This document shows positions 32,129 through 39,837 of a stretch of 50,235 nt of DNA, piece by piece. The translations under genes and the position numbers were made by a program. The stretch's first letter is position 1. The number at the start of each line of letters is the position of its first letter. The DNA is from a virus. The stretch lies in the IMG/VR virus record IMGVR_UViG_3300005549_000003, positions 1-50,235 of that record; one strand, written 5' to 3'. Under the pieces are notes generated by a model. It was given only the letters and a program-made list of their open reading frames with translations. It had not been told where the DNA came from and made no database searches.

Positions 32129-32761
32129 TTAGAAGGGCAAATCACTTATTTCTTCATCTACTGTTTCGTTCGTGTCCATTGCCTTACTATGTGGGTTTTT
32201 CATAGCAGCATATTCTAAAGAACCCTGCATTTTAGTCTTAATGAAATCGGGTAAGGTATCAAATTTAGCCTGATCGAAACTATCATAACTCAAAATAAAA
32301 GACGGGTTAATTTGTGCCGGGGCTTTCATTCCTTTTGGCATTGCTGTAATTCCTGCGATTTGTTCGTAAAAAGAAGATGGGTCAGAAACTTTAGGCCTGT
32401 GAATAATATTAAGCATACAAGCAGCCCCGACAAGTTTTGTAATATCAAAACACTTCGCTTCGTCCTCGGTGAAATCTTTACCCCTCCATGATTTCAAGTC
32501 TTTTCTTAGATTTGATTTTTCGTGCATTGATAAAGTGTACTCCTTTGAGATGGCTAAAGGTTGTTCGCCTTTGTCTTCACGAAAGACTTTTAATTCAGTC
32601 GGAAGTTCCCAACCAATGCGAACCTTTTTTAAAATCGTTTGCTTACCCATTACAAATTCTGTGACCGTACCTACTTCGATCATAGAATAACACCTCGCTA
32701 TGTAATTTCCGGCTGGAATTAATTCCCTAACCGTTCCTGAAGTTGTAGCGTTAATACTCAT
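32129..32761 (-). CDS. SSB / DUF669-like ssDNA-binding protein
   Basis: The protein has 210 residues from ATG 32761 (MSINATTSGTVRELIPAG). The core pattern EYTLSMHEKSNLRKDLKSW then GKDFTEDEAKCFDI, with LVGAACMLNIIH, is that of phage ssDNA-binding proteins. The C-terminus ends DEEISDLPF, an SSB-type interaction tip. It would coat single-stranded DNA and recruit partners. Confidence 0.8.
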   Translation of the reverse strand: MSINATTSGTVRELIPAGNYIARCYSMIEVGTVTEFVMGKQTILKKVRIGWELPTELKVFREDKGEQPLAISKEYTLSMHEKSNLRKDLKSWRGKDFTEDEAKCFDITKLVGAACMLNIIHRPKVSDPSSFYEQIAGITAMPKGMKAPAQINPSFILSYDSFDQAKFDTLPDFIKTKMQGSLEYAAMKNPHSKAMDTNETVDEEISDLPF

Positions 32762-32772
32762 TTTATTTAATT

Positions 32773-32922
32773 TTAATATTGATAAAGATCGTCTCCTGAT
32801 ACGTCCTCCCACTTGGTTACTTGTTTTTTAACATCATTACGATGAATTCTTATTTTAAATATCAAATAAGCAGTAAGGGAGATTACGATTCCAAGCAGGG
32901 CGAAAAAGATTATGTAATTCAT
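32773..32922 (-). CDS. 49-residue small membrane protein
   Basis: The start is ATG 32922. An N-terminal transmembrane segment (IIFFALLGIVISLTAYLI) is followed by a cytoplasmic KWEDVSGDDLYQY tail. It is one of the first leftward early genes. Small early membrane proteins often block superinfection, but that is inference. Confidence 0.65.
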   Translation of the reverse strand: MNYIIFFALLGIVISLTAYLIFKIRIHRNDVKKQVTKWEDVSGDDLYQY

Positions 32923-32928
32923 AGGAGT

Positions 32929-33204
32929 TTAGTTTGAACTTGCATTATCAATATTTTCAAGAGCGTTGTTTATTTCATCAAAAGCAGATTCTAAAGAATT
33001 AAAAGCGTTTTCTAATTCCTCAACAGCAGCTTGCATTGCTTCGCCTTTTTCGCCACTTTGTAAACTTTCAGGCATGTTGTCGTATTTTTCTTGCTCTTCG
33101 TCTTTTACTATTTCAATCTCGCCTTTTATTTCTTCAAGTGTACTGGCAACATCTTCGAGTTTGCCGTGTAACTCTGTTAATCCTTTTCTGGTTTGGTTAT
33201 TCAT
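32929..33204 (-). CDS. First leftward early protein, acidic coiled coil
   Basis: This 91-residue, very acidic helical protein (LEDVASTLEEIKGEIEIV, AFDEINNALENID) starts at ATG 33204, about 20 bases after the -7 element of the leftward promoter. Its composition resembles small phage proteins that bind host factors. The function is unknown. Confidence 0.7.
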   Translation of the reverse strand: MNNQTRKGLTELHGKLEDVASTLEEIKGEIEIVKDEEQEKYDNMPESLQSGEKGEAMQAAVEELENAFNSLESAFDEINNALENIDNASSN

Positions 33205-33222
33205 TTTGTTTAATTTGAAATG

Positions 33223-33253
33223 CTAAGGTAACGATTGTTTTCAATCCACCAAA
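33223..33253 (-). promoter_or_regulatory. Leftward early promoter
   Basis: TTTG (33253-33250), N19 and TACCTTAG (33230-33223) are near-consensus for the Bacteroidetes housekeeping sigma factor. The promoter drives the early block at 33204 and below. Confidence 0.65.
33233..33246. promoter_or_regulatory. Inverted repeat inside leftward promoter (operator candidate)
   Basis: GATTG-TTTT-CAATC forms a 5-bp inverted repeat within the promoter spacer. It is a plausible binding site for the HTH protein encoded next door. Short arms make this weak on its own. Confidence 0.4.
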
Positions 33254-33273
33254 TTTATTTTGCAAATATTTTA

Positions 33274-33304
33274 TTTGTTTATTTAAAAGTAAGTGTTATC
33301 TTGC
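33274..33304 (+). promoter_or_regulatory. Rightward early promoter
   Basis: TTTG (33274-33277), N19 and TATCTTGC (33297-33304) form a Bacteroidetes-type promoter. Transcription would start near 33309-33311, giving a very short leader before ATG 33320. Confidence 0.65.
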
Positions 33305-33319
33305 ATGAAATTAGTAGTT

Positions 33320-33538
33320 ATGCAAACATTAAAAGAATATAAAAAGACCTTTTCCGAAGCAACAAAAAAACTCGTTTCTCTTACTAAGGAATATTCCGAG
33401 GCTGATATTTTGGAATTGGCCGTTATCTTAGAAATGAGTGTTTCCACCGTTAGGAGTTACCGTACTGGGAAAGGAACCAACCTCGAAACAACCTTAACAA
33501 TTATCGAAGCAGTTGAAAAAAGAAATAATAAACTTTAA
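33320..33538 (+). CDS. HTH transcriptional regulator
   Basis: The protein has 72 residues from ATG 33320 (MQTLKEYKKTFSEATKKL). Upstream in-frame ATG 33305 lies before the predicted transcription start. A helix-turn-helix is visible at YSEADILELAVILEMSVSTV followed by RSYRTGKGTN. It is divergent from the early block and probably regulates both promoters. Confidence 0.75.
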   Translation: MQTLKEYKKTFSEATKKLVSLTKEYSEADILELAVILEMSVSTVRSYRTGKGTNLETTLTIIEAVEKRNNKL

Positions 33539-33548
33539 AAACTCTTAT

Positions 33549-33884
33549 ATGAAACTATCAATCAAAAAAACCACTGAGCAAACAGTTGACTTTGAAATTA
33601 ATGAACACATGTTTTTTAAAGAAGTCACAGGTGGAACCATTAAAGAATATGTTGCTGTTATCGAAGAATGTACTTTGGAGGTCTGGTCTTATCCAGAAGT
33701 AAGGACACAAATAGAAAACGCAGCTACTGAAGATCGGGCGCTAAAAATATCTAAGTGTTTGGACAAATGGGAAAGGATTTCTGAAGAGGAATTTTTTGAA
33801 GCACTTGATAACGCTTTGAAAGATTTCGACTTCAAGCCTAAAGCTTTTTTAACTTGTAAAGAAAGTAATCAAGTAATTCTCTAA
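33549..33884 (+). CDS. Hypothetical protein of the rightward operon
   Basis: The protein has 111 residues from ATG 33549 (MKLSIKKTTEQTVDFEIN), acidic with helical parts (SEEEFFEALDNALKDFD). The function is unknown. Confidence 0.65.
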   Translation: MKLSIKKTTEQTVDFEINEHMFFKEVTGGTIKEYVAVIEECTLEVWSYPEVRTQIENAATEDRALKISKCLDKWERISEEEFFEALDNALKDFDFKPKAFLTCKESNQVIL

Positions 33885-33911
33885 TCAGGGAAAGATTCTT
33901 TGAATATAATT

Positions 33912-34023
33912 TAGGCGGTGAACGGTTGGCTTGTAGATACATGGTTGAAAGAATAGATAAGCCATGCACTTGTTGACCGGATGTTCATAAACACTATTCG
34001 TTTTTTCTGAGCATCGCCGCCTA
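33912..34023 (+). ncRNA. Candidate structured RNA B
   Basis: This sits in a 174-base gap with no gene. A closing 10-bp stem TAGGCGGTGA/TCGCCGCCTA (33912-33921, 34014-34023; one G-U) encloses TGGCTT/AAGCCA (33927-33932, 33959-33964) and GGT/ACC. An alternative TGAAC/GTTCA (33919-33923, 33983-33987) competes with the closing stem. GAATAG (33951-33956) can pair with CTATTC (33994-33999) as a pseudoknot. It is too structured for chance; function could be a riboswitch-like leader or a phage small RNA. Confidence 0.6.
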
Positions 34024-34058
34024 TTTACTTTCAATCACAGAGAATAAAAAAATAAAAG

Positions 34059-34448
34059 ATGAGAGAGATAAAATTCAGGTACACATTTCAAAGATTAAAG
34101 GACGGAAAACTTTATCAATCGGTTTGGAGTTTGGAAAGCATCGAAAAAGGGAGCGAAGGTTTTTATAGTATGCTTCATAATAAATTATGGAAACTTATCG
34201 GTAAAGATCAATTCACTGGATTTCGTGATAAAAAGAAACAAGATATATTCGAGAACGATATTGTAAGTTATGCCAGAGAAAAAATGAAAGCAATATTTTT
34301 AGATGGGTGTTTTTGTTTTAAAGCTAAAAATGAATTTCGTTATACAATTACTGGCGGTAAAAGCAAATGGAGGGCAATCAATATCATTACCACTTCATCA
34401 ATTATTGTATCAGATAATTACCATACAAAATTTGAAACAGCAAAATAA
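34059..34448 (+). CDS. YopX-like protein
   Basis: This 129-residue protein opens MREIKFRYTFQRLKDGK and contains IGKDQFTGFRDKKKQDIF then ENDIVSY, the standard YopX domain pattern. YopX proteins are common in phage accessory regions and have unknown biochemical function. It follows the structured RNA. Confidence 0.8.
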   Translation: MREIKFRYTFQRLKDGKLYQSVWSLESIEKGSEGFYSMLHNKLWKLIGKDQFTGFRDKKKQDIFENDIVSYAREKMKAIFLDGCFCFKAKNEFRYTITGGKSKWRAINIITTSSIIVSDNYHTKFETAK

Positions 34449-34585
34449 TGAAACGCTATTATCTAAGAAAATCTTTTTGGGAATGTTGGTTCATTGTAAA
34501 GCTATCAATACTGTTTGGTCAGCCCGAATGGACTTATGGTTGGTGGCTTCACAGAATGAAGCTAATAATTAAAGGTAAAATTTAA
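34448..34585 (+). CDS. 45-residue aromatic-rich protein
   Basis: ATG 34448 overlaps the previous stop (TAATG). The peptide (SFWECWFIVKLSILFG, TYGWWLHRMK) is rich in Trp and basic residues and may be membrane-associated. Confidence 0.55.
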   Translation: MKRYYLRKSFWECWFIVKLSILFGQPEWTYGWWLHRMKLIIKGKI

Positions 34586-34588
34586 AAC

Positions 34589-34975
34589 ATGAAACAGGTA
34601 GAACACAATGGTTATTTATTGCAGGAAGTACCGGGAGGGGCTTACGGATTTGAGGTTTATATGGTTTATCTGAAAAAGAGATTGGCTTGGTGGGAAAACG
34701 GACTTATTGGATCGTCACAAGAGGCTTGCGATTTACCTAAAGCGAACTGGCAAATAATATCCAAAGCATCCGAGATCACAGAAGAACAAGCTAAGGGGAT
34801 TGTGGAACGAGATTACTTTGATGGGATCGGGTATCAATATGCAAACTATAACATAGAGCGCAAATGGACTTTCGGACTGAGAAAAAACACAGCCCTTGAA
34901 TCCTTTCATTCCTTACTAAAAAGCAAAGGGATGAAACCTTCGGAAACGATTATTCTTTTTAATCAACAAAAATAA
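34589..34975 (+). CDS. Hypothetical protein of the rightward operon
   Basis: This 128-residue protein (MKQVEHNGYLLQEVPGGA) contains WQIISKASEITEEQAKGI. It is mixed alpha/beta and the function is unknown. Confidence 0.65.
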   Translation: MKQVEHNGYLLQEVPGGAYGFEVYMVYLKKRLAWWENGLIGSSQEACDLPKANWQIISKASEITEEQAKGIVERDYFDGIGYQYANYNIERKWTFGLRKNTALESFHSLLKSKGMKPSETIILFNQQK

Positions 34976-34980
34976 AAGTT

Positions 34981-35175
34981 ATGGCAACAAGAGTTATTAA
35001 AATCAAAGCAGTAAACAAAAACGGTCACACTGTTAAGTCAATGGAGCTAACAGCCAAAGTAAATCTACAAGGTCTTTATGGTGATGAATGGAATAAAAAA
35101 GTAGAAGAAATAACCGAGGAGTTATTTGACTATGCCCGAAAAAGGTTTTCGCTAAAAGAAATTTCAATCAAGTAA
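34981..35175 (+). CDS. Hypothetical small basic protein
   Basis: This is a 64-residue protein (MATRVIKIKAVNKNGHTV) with strand then helix layout. No family is recognised. Confidence 0.6.
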   Translation: MATRVIKIKAVNKNGHTVKSMELTAKVNLQGLYGDEWNKKVEEITEELFDYARKRFSLKEISIK

Positions 35176-35212
35176 CCATTTTGATATTGTATAATAGCTA
35201 AACCAAAAATAT

Positions 35213-35380
35213 ATGTTTTACGTCTATGATAATTACGGGGCTTATTACGCAAAGACGGATAGTTTTCGTTGGGCGAAGAAAATGGCAGATAGCCAAAACG
35301 GGTATGTTATGGAGTGGTTTGATGGGGGCTACTATTTAGCCTATGACAGTTGCGATTTTTTATGGGAAATATTCGATTAG
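35213..35380 (+). CDS. 55-residue Tyr/Trp/Asp-rich protein
   Basis: The start is ATG 35213 (MFYVYDNYGAYYAKTDSF). It is highly aromatic and acidic (WFDGGYYLAYDSCDFLWEIF), which makes a real compact protein likely. The function is unknown. Confidence 0.6.
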   Translation: MFYVYDNYGAYYAKTDSFRWAKKMADSQNGYVMEWFDGGYYLAYDSCDFLWEIFD

Positions 35381-35499
35381 TAAAAGCTCAATAGCGAACA
35401 GAACGATGCAGTGAGTGACACAACGGAAGCTAAATAGAATTACTTTTTGTTAAGTTAAAAATAGTAATTGCCGGAAAGATGGTAAATAAAAAATAAGTT
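35381..35499. other. Non-coding gap with one AT-rich hairpin
   Basis: AATTACT/AGTAATT (about 35437-35472) forms a stem with a partly paired A/T interior. No U-run follows. Nothing else is seen. Confidence 0.4.
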
Positions 35500-35760
35500 A
35501 TGAGTAGAGAATTAGAAATATTAGAAGCGGCGTGGTCAGCCAATTACGGTTCGCCTGTTTATGATAAATCGCATCTCAAATATAATTACGAATCACTTGT
35601 CTTATCAGCCATGCGAGAATTAGCAAGGGAAAGAAGTATTGGGTTTGCGGAGTGGGTTATTCACGAAAGCACATGGAATATAACACAAGGTAACTTTGAT
35701 TGGGCGAAAACCACCGATCAACTCTATTCCAAGTACATCGAATCCTTAAACATCAAATGA
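35500..35760 (+). CDS. Hypothetical protein of the rightward operon
   Basis: This is an 86-residue protein (MSRELEILEAAWSANYGS) with helix-rich sequence. The function is unknown. Confidence 0.6.
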   Translation: MSRELEILEAAWSANYGSPVYDKSHLKYNYESLVLSAMRELARERSIGFAEWVIHESTWNITQGNFDWAKTTDQLYSKYIESLNIK

Positions 35761-35766
35761 AATGGT

Positions 35767-35952
35767 ATGACACAGCTTAACGATGTAGACCACAAAATAG
35801 TAAGCGAGTTTCTTGGCTTACTGGTTAATCTTGGCATGACACCAACAGAGGCGTACGATACTGTAAATAGAATAATAAGCAAGGAAGGGTGGTCATTTGT
35901 TTTCTTTAACGATATAAAAGATTTTTGGATATGCGACAATGAAGTGAAATAG
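35767..35952 (+). CDS. Hypothetical small protein
   Basis: This is a 61-residue protein (MTQLNDVDHKIVSEFLGL) with an acidic, aromatic C-terminus. No family is recognised. Confidence 0.55.
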   Translation: MTQLNDVDHKIVSEFLGLLVNLGMTPTEAYDTVNRIISKEGWSFVFFNDIKDFWICDNEVK

Positions 35953-35993
35953 CACTACATTAAAACAAAATAATCAATAAATACGGTTTGTAT

Positions 35994-36422
35994 ATGAGTA
36001 AGTATGTACTTGGGTTTTACTTTGATGAAACAATGGAAAATGTTGTTTTAATTAAAAAAGGAAAACCTGAATGGCAAGCAGGATTATTAAATGGACTTGG
36101 TGGTAAAATTGAAGATGGTGAATTACCCATACAGGCAATGCAAAGGGAGTTTAAAGAAGAATGTGGTGTTGATGTTTCCGATTGGATTTATATAGCTACC
36201 ATGTACGGGAACGATTGGAGTGTCGAAGTATTTTATGCCATTGCACAACGTAGTGACAAATTTGATTCAGTAGATAGTAAAGAAGATGAAGAAGTAATAA
36301 CTATTGCAGTTGATGAGTTGTTGGATTGGGAAATCATTTCAAATCTTCAATGGCTAATCCCGCTTTGTATAGATAAACATCAATATGAAAATTCAGAATA
36401 TAAAACCAACATACAATTTTAA
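35994..36422 (+). CDS. Nudix hydrolase
   Basis: The protein has 142 residues from ATG 35994 (MSKYVLGFYFDETMENVV). It has a perfect Nudix box from GGKIEDGELPIQAMQ to REFKEECGV (G x5 E x7 REUxEExGU). Such enzymes cleave NDP-X compounds, for example oxidised nucleotides, NAD, sugar nucleotides or capped RNA. The substrate cannot be read from the box. Confidence 0.9.
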   Translation: MSKYVLGFYFDETMENVVLIKKGKPEWQAGLLNGLGGKIEDGELPIQAMQREFKEECGVDVSDWIYIATMYGNDWSVEVFYAIAQRSDKFDSVDSKEDEEVITIAVDELLDWEIISNLQWLIPLCIDKHQYENSEYKTNIQF

Positions 36423-36424
36423 CA

Positions 36425-36868
36425 ATGCAAAATAACTCATACACCCGAATAGATGATAGGCTGGTGATGGTTGACGAAAGCAGGCCAACGATTAATAGAT
36501 TTGATGAATTAAATCAAACCTACAACTCCCGCCCCTCCTACCTCATCTCCCCTACTGACAGAGATAAATTCAAAGAAGGTGAAAGTTATGAGTTGGACAA
36601 GGATTTTGAATTGAAAACGACTAATGAATGGTGTCAGGAAATTGGTGACGAATGGGGCGCAGCAACAAAATTTCCAATTACCAGAGCCTTTGCAATAACC
36701 AAAGACAATGATTTAGCAATACAGAAGCAAAGTGATGAGTGGGATGAAAAAGAATTTTACAAAGGCTTTGAAATAAAAGTGATGGAAAACAAGGCGCTAC
36801 AAAATGGAATGGGAATACTGATGCTTAATCCGCAAGACTTTAAGAAGTATAAAAATCGTTTAAAATGA
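36425..36868 (+). CDS. Hypothetical protein of the rightward operon
   Basis: This 147-residue protein has a low-complexity middle followed by NEWCQEIGDEWGAATKF. It overlaps the next gene by four bases. The function is unknown. Confidence 0.65.
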   Translation: MQNNSYTRIDDRLVMVDESRPTINRFDELNQTYNSRPSYLISPTDRDKFKEGESYELDKDFELKTTNEWCQEIGDEWGAATKFPITRAFAITKDNDLAIQKQSDEWDEKEFYKGFEIKVMENKALQNGMGILMLNPQDFKKYKNRLK

Positions 36869-37110
36869 CCAAACACAAGAAAATAAAATGTCCAGTTTGC
36901 AAAGGTAAGAATAAGCGGTGTATAGCGTGTAAGGGTAAAGGTGAATTGATTGCCCCCAAACCGAACAACTGGAAGATTGATGTTGACGGGAAGAATAGAA
37001 AGGCAGCCATAAAATTAAGAAAGGCAAATTATAACCTAAGAGAAATTGCAAAGATTTTAGGTTATAGGCATCCTCAATCAATCCAACATTTACTCAATAA
37101 AAATAAATAG
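36865..37110 (+). CDS. Zinc-knuckle plus HTH protein
   Basis: This 81-residue protein opens with two CxxC pairs in DnaJ-like spacing (IKCPVCKGKNKRCIACKG) and is followed by a helix-turn-helix (YNLREIAKILGYRHPQSIQH). It is probably a DNA- or RNA-binding regulator. It overlaps its neighbour by four bases (ATGA). Confidence 0.7.
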   Translation: MTKHKKIKCPVCKGKNKRCIACKGKGELIAPKPNNWKIDVDGKNRKAAIKLRKANYNLREIAKILGYRHPQSIQHLLNKNK

Positions 37111-37111
37111 C

Positions 37112-37903
37112 ATGAACATAAAATGTCAATGCAACGAATCAGACAAAACCGGACAAACTTCTGTAATGTGCTGCAATTGTTGCGGATTACCGGATGAAGA
37201 TTTCTGGACAAATCAAGGCGAATGCTCTCAACGGAGCGACGCAACGGAAGATCAATCAGGGAACGAAATTTGGGAAACAAAAATTGAATCACTTATTAAA
37301 AAAGCCGTTTCACACGCTAAAAGACATTCGTATGAACTGAATGTAGATTCTTACAGAATGGGAGCAGAAGATTTATACGAACTAATTAAAATTGAACCCC
37401 GACTACCAACGCCTGAAACAAAACCAACAGAGGATGTGTATAGATGGGTGAAAGCAAGTGAAAATAATATACCAAAGGACAACGCTTTTGAAATGGATGA
37501 TTACGATAGGCAGTGTATAAGAATTAAAATTGATGGCAATAAAACTATCACAACTGGGTATTATGACCATGAAGAAAAAAGATGGTATTATTGGAATGAC
37601 GAAGAAATTAAAGAAGATGAAATCGAATGGCTTGAAAAACTCCCCATACCAGATAAAGGAGATAAGGAGTATTGGGAACCGGAAATTATTAACGGGTTTA
37701 TTCAGATTGACATTGATAAAAGAACACTCCCAAAAGACGGGCAATATATAAGATTTATAACGGAAACCGAAGATGAACACGAAGGATATTTTGTTGGGGG
37801 CGAGGATGTTTTTAGTGTTAGCGATTCGGTTTGGTTTTTCAAATGGAATGTTCATCAATGGAAAGCAATCGAGCAACCGCAGAGAATAATTGAAGGGCTA
37901 TAA
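37112..37903 (+). CDS. Last rightward protein, Cys-rich N-terminus
   Basis: This 263-residue protein has an N-terminus with CQCNESDK and CCNCCGLPDE, possibly zinc-binding. The central part (VYRWVKASENNIPKDNAF; TTGYYDHEEKRWYYW) resembles DUF551-type phage modules, which are duplicated here. It converges with and overlaps the endolysin gene by six bases; no terminator separates them. Confidence 0.65.
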   Translation: MNIKCQCNESDKTGQTSVMCCNCCGLPDEDFWTNQGECSQRSDATEDQSGNEIWETKIESLIKKAVSHAKRHSYELNVDSYRMGAEDLYELIKIEPRLPTPETKPTEDVYRWVKASENNIPKDNAFEMDDYDRQCIRIKIDGNKTITTGYYDHEEKRWYYWNDEEIKEDEIEWLEKLPIPDKGDKEYWEPEIINGFIQIDIDKRTLPKDGQYIRFITETEDEHEGYFVGGEDVFSVSDSVWFFKWNVHQWKAIEQPQRIIEGL

Positions 37904-38476
37904 CGATCCGCTAAATTTAAGATAAGATGCTGCCAGTTTTTTATCGTAATTGTTCTTGTAATATAAAGCCCCGTTGTAACCTCTTGCAAAACCTTTCCAA
38001 TCTTTAGCTCTCAATTCATCATCAAGCATAGTATTTTTAATGAAGGAGACAAATGCTTTTAAATGTTCGTCCTCGTTTTTATTCATTGCTTCCACGAATT
38101 CCCGGACCGTACCAAAACCTGACAATTTGTAGTTTAGTCCCAGGATTTGAAATTTACCCCATGAGGCCGATTTTAAGGCGGCGTCCCGGCTGATTAGAAT
38201 TGCCCTGTCTAATCTTTCGTGTTGTGCCGAAACCTTCCCATAGGGCTTAGAACCCCACACAGGGTAAAGAATATCTTCAACTCCTTTGAACGTAGAGGGG
38301 TCGATGCCCAATTTCCTAAGTTCCTTCCAAAAAACATGAGGTTCAAAAAGGATCTTACATTGTCCGTCTTTGAGAAATCCATCACCGCCCGACTCAACTT
38401 CTGCAACGGCTTTTAAGGCCGCTACTTCGCAGTTGAGTTGTTTAGCAGAATCTTTATACTGCTGTTCGGTTATCAT
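37898..38476 (-). CDS. Endolysin, DUF3380 N-acetylmuramidase
   Basis: This 192-residue protein matches the DUF3380 muramidase domain over its length: LKAVAEVESGGDGFLKDG (catalytic Glu probably E26), CKILFEPHVFW, YPVWGSKPYG, ALKSASWGKFQILGLNY and FARGYNGALYYKNNYDKKL. It cuts the glycan strands of peptidoglycan. No signal peptide is present, so it needs a holin. It is coupled to its upstream neighbour (ATGA). Confidence 0.93.
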   Translation of the reverse strand: MITEQQYKDSAKQLNCEVAALKAVAEVESGGDGFLKDGQCKILFEPHVFWKELRKLGIDPSTFKGVEDILYPVWGSKPYGKVSAQHERLDRAILISRDAALKSASWGKFQILGLNYKLSGFGTVREFVEAMNKNEDEHLKAFVSFIKNTMLDDELRAKDWKGFARGYNGALYYKNNYDKKLAASYLKFSGSL

Positions 38477-38814
38477 ATCGGATCTTTAATGTGCTTAAAC
38501 TCGTAAATCAATGCGTTCAAAGAAATGATTTGAGTAAGCGAATGTTCGATGAAAATTTCCACCTTATCATTCGGAATGTCAAACTCATCCATGACGTACT
38601 GATTTATGATAGCTTTTTCAGCGTCATCAAGATCGTTGATTTCTGCCTGAACTTCTGACCACGTTTTACCAACTCCAATTAGTGCAAAAACTTCCGGTAT
38701 CAAACCAACAGCTTCGAAGAAAGAAACCTTTTTATCTTGCAGTGCTTTTGCTGCTGACTTACCAAAGTCCAACCCTGCTTTAAGCAGTTTTTTTAAATTG
38801 TCAATTCCTAACAT
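38473..38814 (-). CDS. Lysis-cluster protein of unknown function
   Basis: The protein has 113 residues from ATG 38814 (MLGIDNLKKLLKAGLDFG). It is helical and amphipathic, without a clear membrane segment. It is coupled to the endolysin (ATGA), so it is probably involved in lysis timing or holin function, but this is inference. Confidence 0.6.
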   Translation of the reverse strand: MLGIDNLKKLLKAGLDFGKSAAKALQDKKVSFFEAVGLIPEVFALIGVGKTWSEVQAEINDLDDAEKAIINQYVMDEFDIPNDKVEIFIEHSLTQIISLNALIYEFKHIKDPI

Positions 38815-38840
38815 ATTGTATTTTTTAAAGGTTAAATAAA

Positions 38841-39203
38841 TCATTCTTTACCGTTCCCGTTTTTCAGGAAAACATTAATCAGTCTTTCTATAATAGATTT
38901 CCAATTTGTCATTAAATAGTTTACTAAACTTTGCCCGAGAAGTGTTATCAAAGGAACAACGAAAGCCCCGGCCTCATTCCAACCTTTGTAAACAAAATAA
39001 GTCGCTGCTAAATATCCTACAAAATAACTTATTATAACGATTGCCCAAATTTCTCTTTTACTTAAAACCCTTCTGTTGATCTCAAACGCTATCTTAGCTG
39101 CTACGGCGAGCGAAATAGAAATGATCCATCCTAAGAACTTCATAAAGAACTCAGCTGAATTATTCAGGAACTCTTGCCAGGCCGTAGTATGCGGGTCACC
39201 CAT
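38841..39203 (-). CDS. Candidate holin
   Basis: The protein has 120 residues from ATG 39203 (MGDPHTTAWQEFLNNSAE). It has about three hydrophobic segments (FLGWIISISLAVAAKIAF; IWAIVIISYFVGYLAAT; AFVVPLITLLGQSL) and a basic tail. Its place beside the endolysin makes it the best holin candidate. Its start overlaps the upstream gene by about 40 bases. Confidence 0.65.
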   Translation of the reverse strand: MGDPHTTAWQEFLNNSAEFFMKFLGWIISISLAVAAKIAFEINRRVLSKREIWAIVIISYFVGYLAATYFVYKGWNEAGAFVVPLITLLGQSLVNYLMTNWKSIIERLINVFLKNGNGKE

Positions 39204-39553
39204 TTCACAAATCTTGTTTTTAACAACCATTTATTAAATCCTGTTAGATTTCCTAAAAGCCAAAGAGTAACAAAAACACCCCACACATAATCGTTTAAAA
39301 CTCTCATTTCTGGTACGTAAAAAACTTGCTTAACCACATTTCCGTAAGCAAGCAAAATAAAATACTCAATAAATATTGGTATTGAATTTTTGGCCTGCTT
39401 GTATTTATCTTTCAGCGCATAGAACAACAACAACACCATTATTGACCATGGAATATAAAAGAACTTAGGGTCGCTTCCAGAAGGTATCTTATCCCAAATA
39501 ATATTACCAAAAAGGAAAGCAAACCCGGCAACAAAAATTAGCCTTACTATCAT
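39164..39553 (-). CDS. Multi-pass membrane protein
   Basis: This 129-residue protein has several hydrophobic segments (LIFVAGFAFLFGNIIW; IMVLLLFYALK; YFILLAYGNVVKQVF). It is coupled to its neighbours. It could be a holin, antiholin or envelope modifier. Confidence 0.6.
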   Translation of the reverse strand: MIVRLIFVAGFAFLFGNIIWDKIPSGSDPKFFYIPWSIMVLLLFYALKDKYKQAKNSIPIFIEYFILLAYGNVVKQVFYVPEMRVLNDYVWGVFVTLWLLGNLTGFNKWLLKTRFVKWVTRILRPGKSS

Positions 39554-39753
39554 CTTGGCGGCGGGTTCTGGCCAATAAACCGTGACTGCTCACCAAGTCC
39601 CCATGCAGCAATTGCTGCATCAACTTGAGCCTGATCCGCAAAACATACCGTTGTTGGCAGATTTCCCCAAAGGCAATGTTCTAAAGTTGTAGCGTACTGA
39701 GTACAGTACAACCCTGTTGTGTTATCCTTAATTACAAAATTACATTGTGGCAT
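39550..39753 (-). CDS. Small Cys-containing protein
   Basis: This 67-residue protein (MPQCNFVIKDNTTGLYCT) starts at ATG 39753 and overlaps the next start (ATGA). The function is unknown. Confidence 0.6.
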   Translation of the reverse strand: MPQCNFVIKDNTTGLYCTQYATTLEHCLWGNLPTTVCFADQAQVDAAIAAWGLGEQSRFIGQNPPPR

Positions 39754-39814
39754 AATTAAAATTTTAGTATATTAGTATTCAGTTACGTTTTAATCAGATA
39801 AAGGTTTTTTACCG

Positions 39815-39834
39815 AGCCTCTGTTCTCAGGGGCT
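39815..39834 (+). terminator. Plus-strand intrinsic terminator inside leftward cluster
   Basis: On the plus strand, AGCCTCTG/CAGGGGCT (8 bp, one G-U; loop TTCT) is followed by six T. No plus-strand gene lies between here and 37903, so it is positioned to end rightward antisense transcription coming out of the 33.3-37.9 kb operon. On the minus strand it lacks a U-run. Confidence 0.7.
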
Positions 39835-39837
39835 TTT

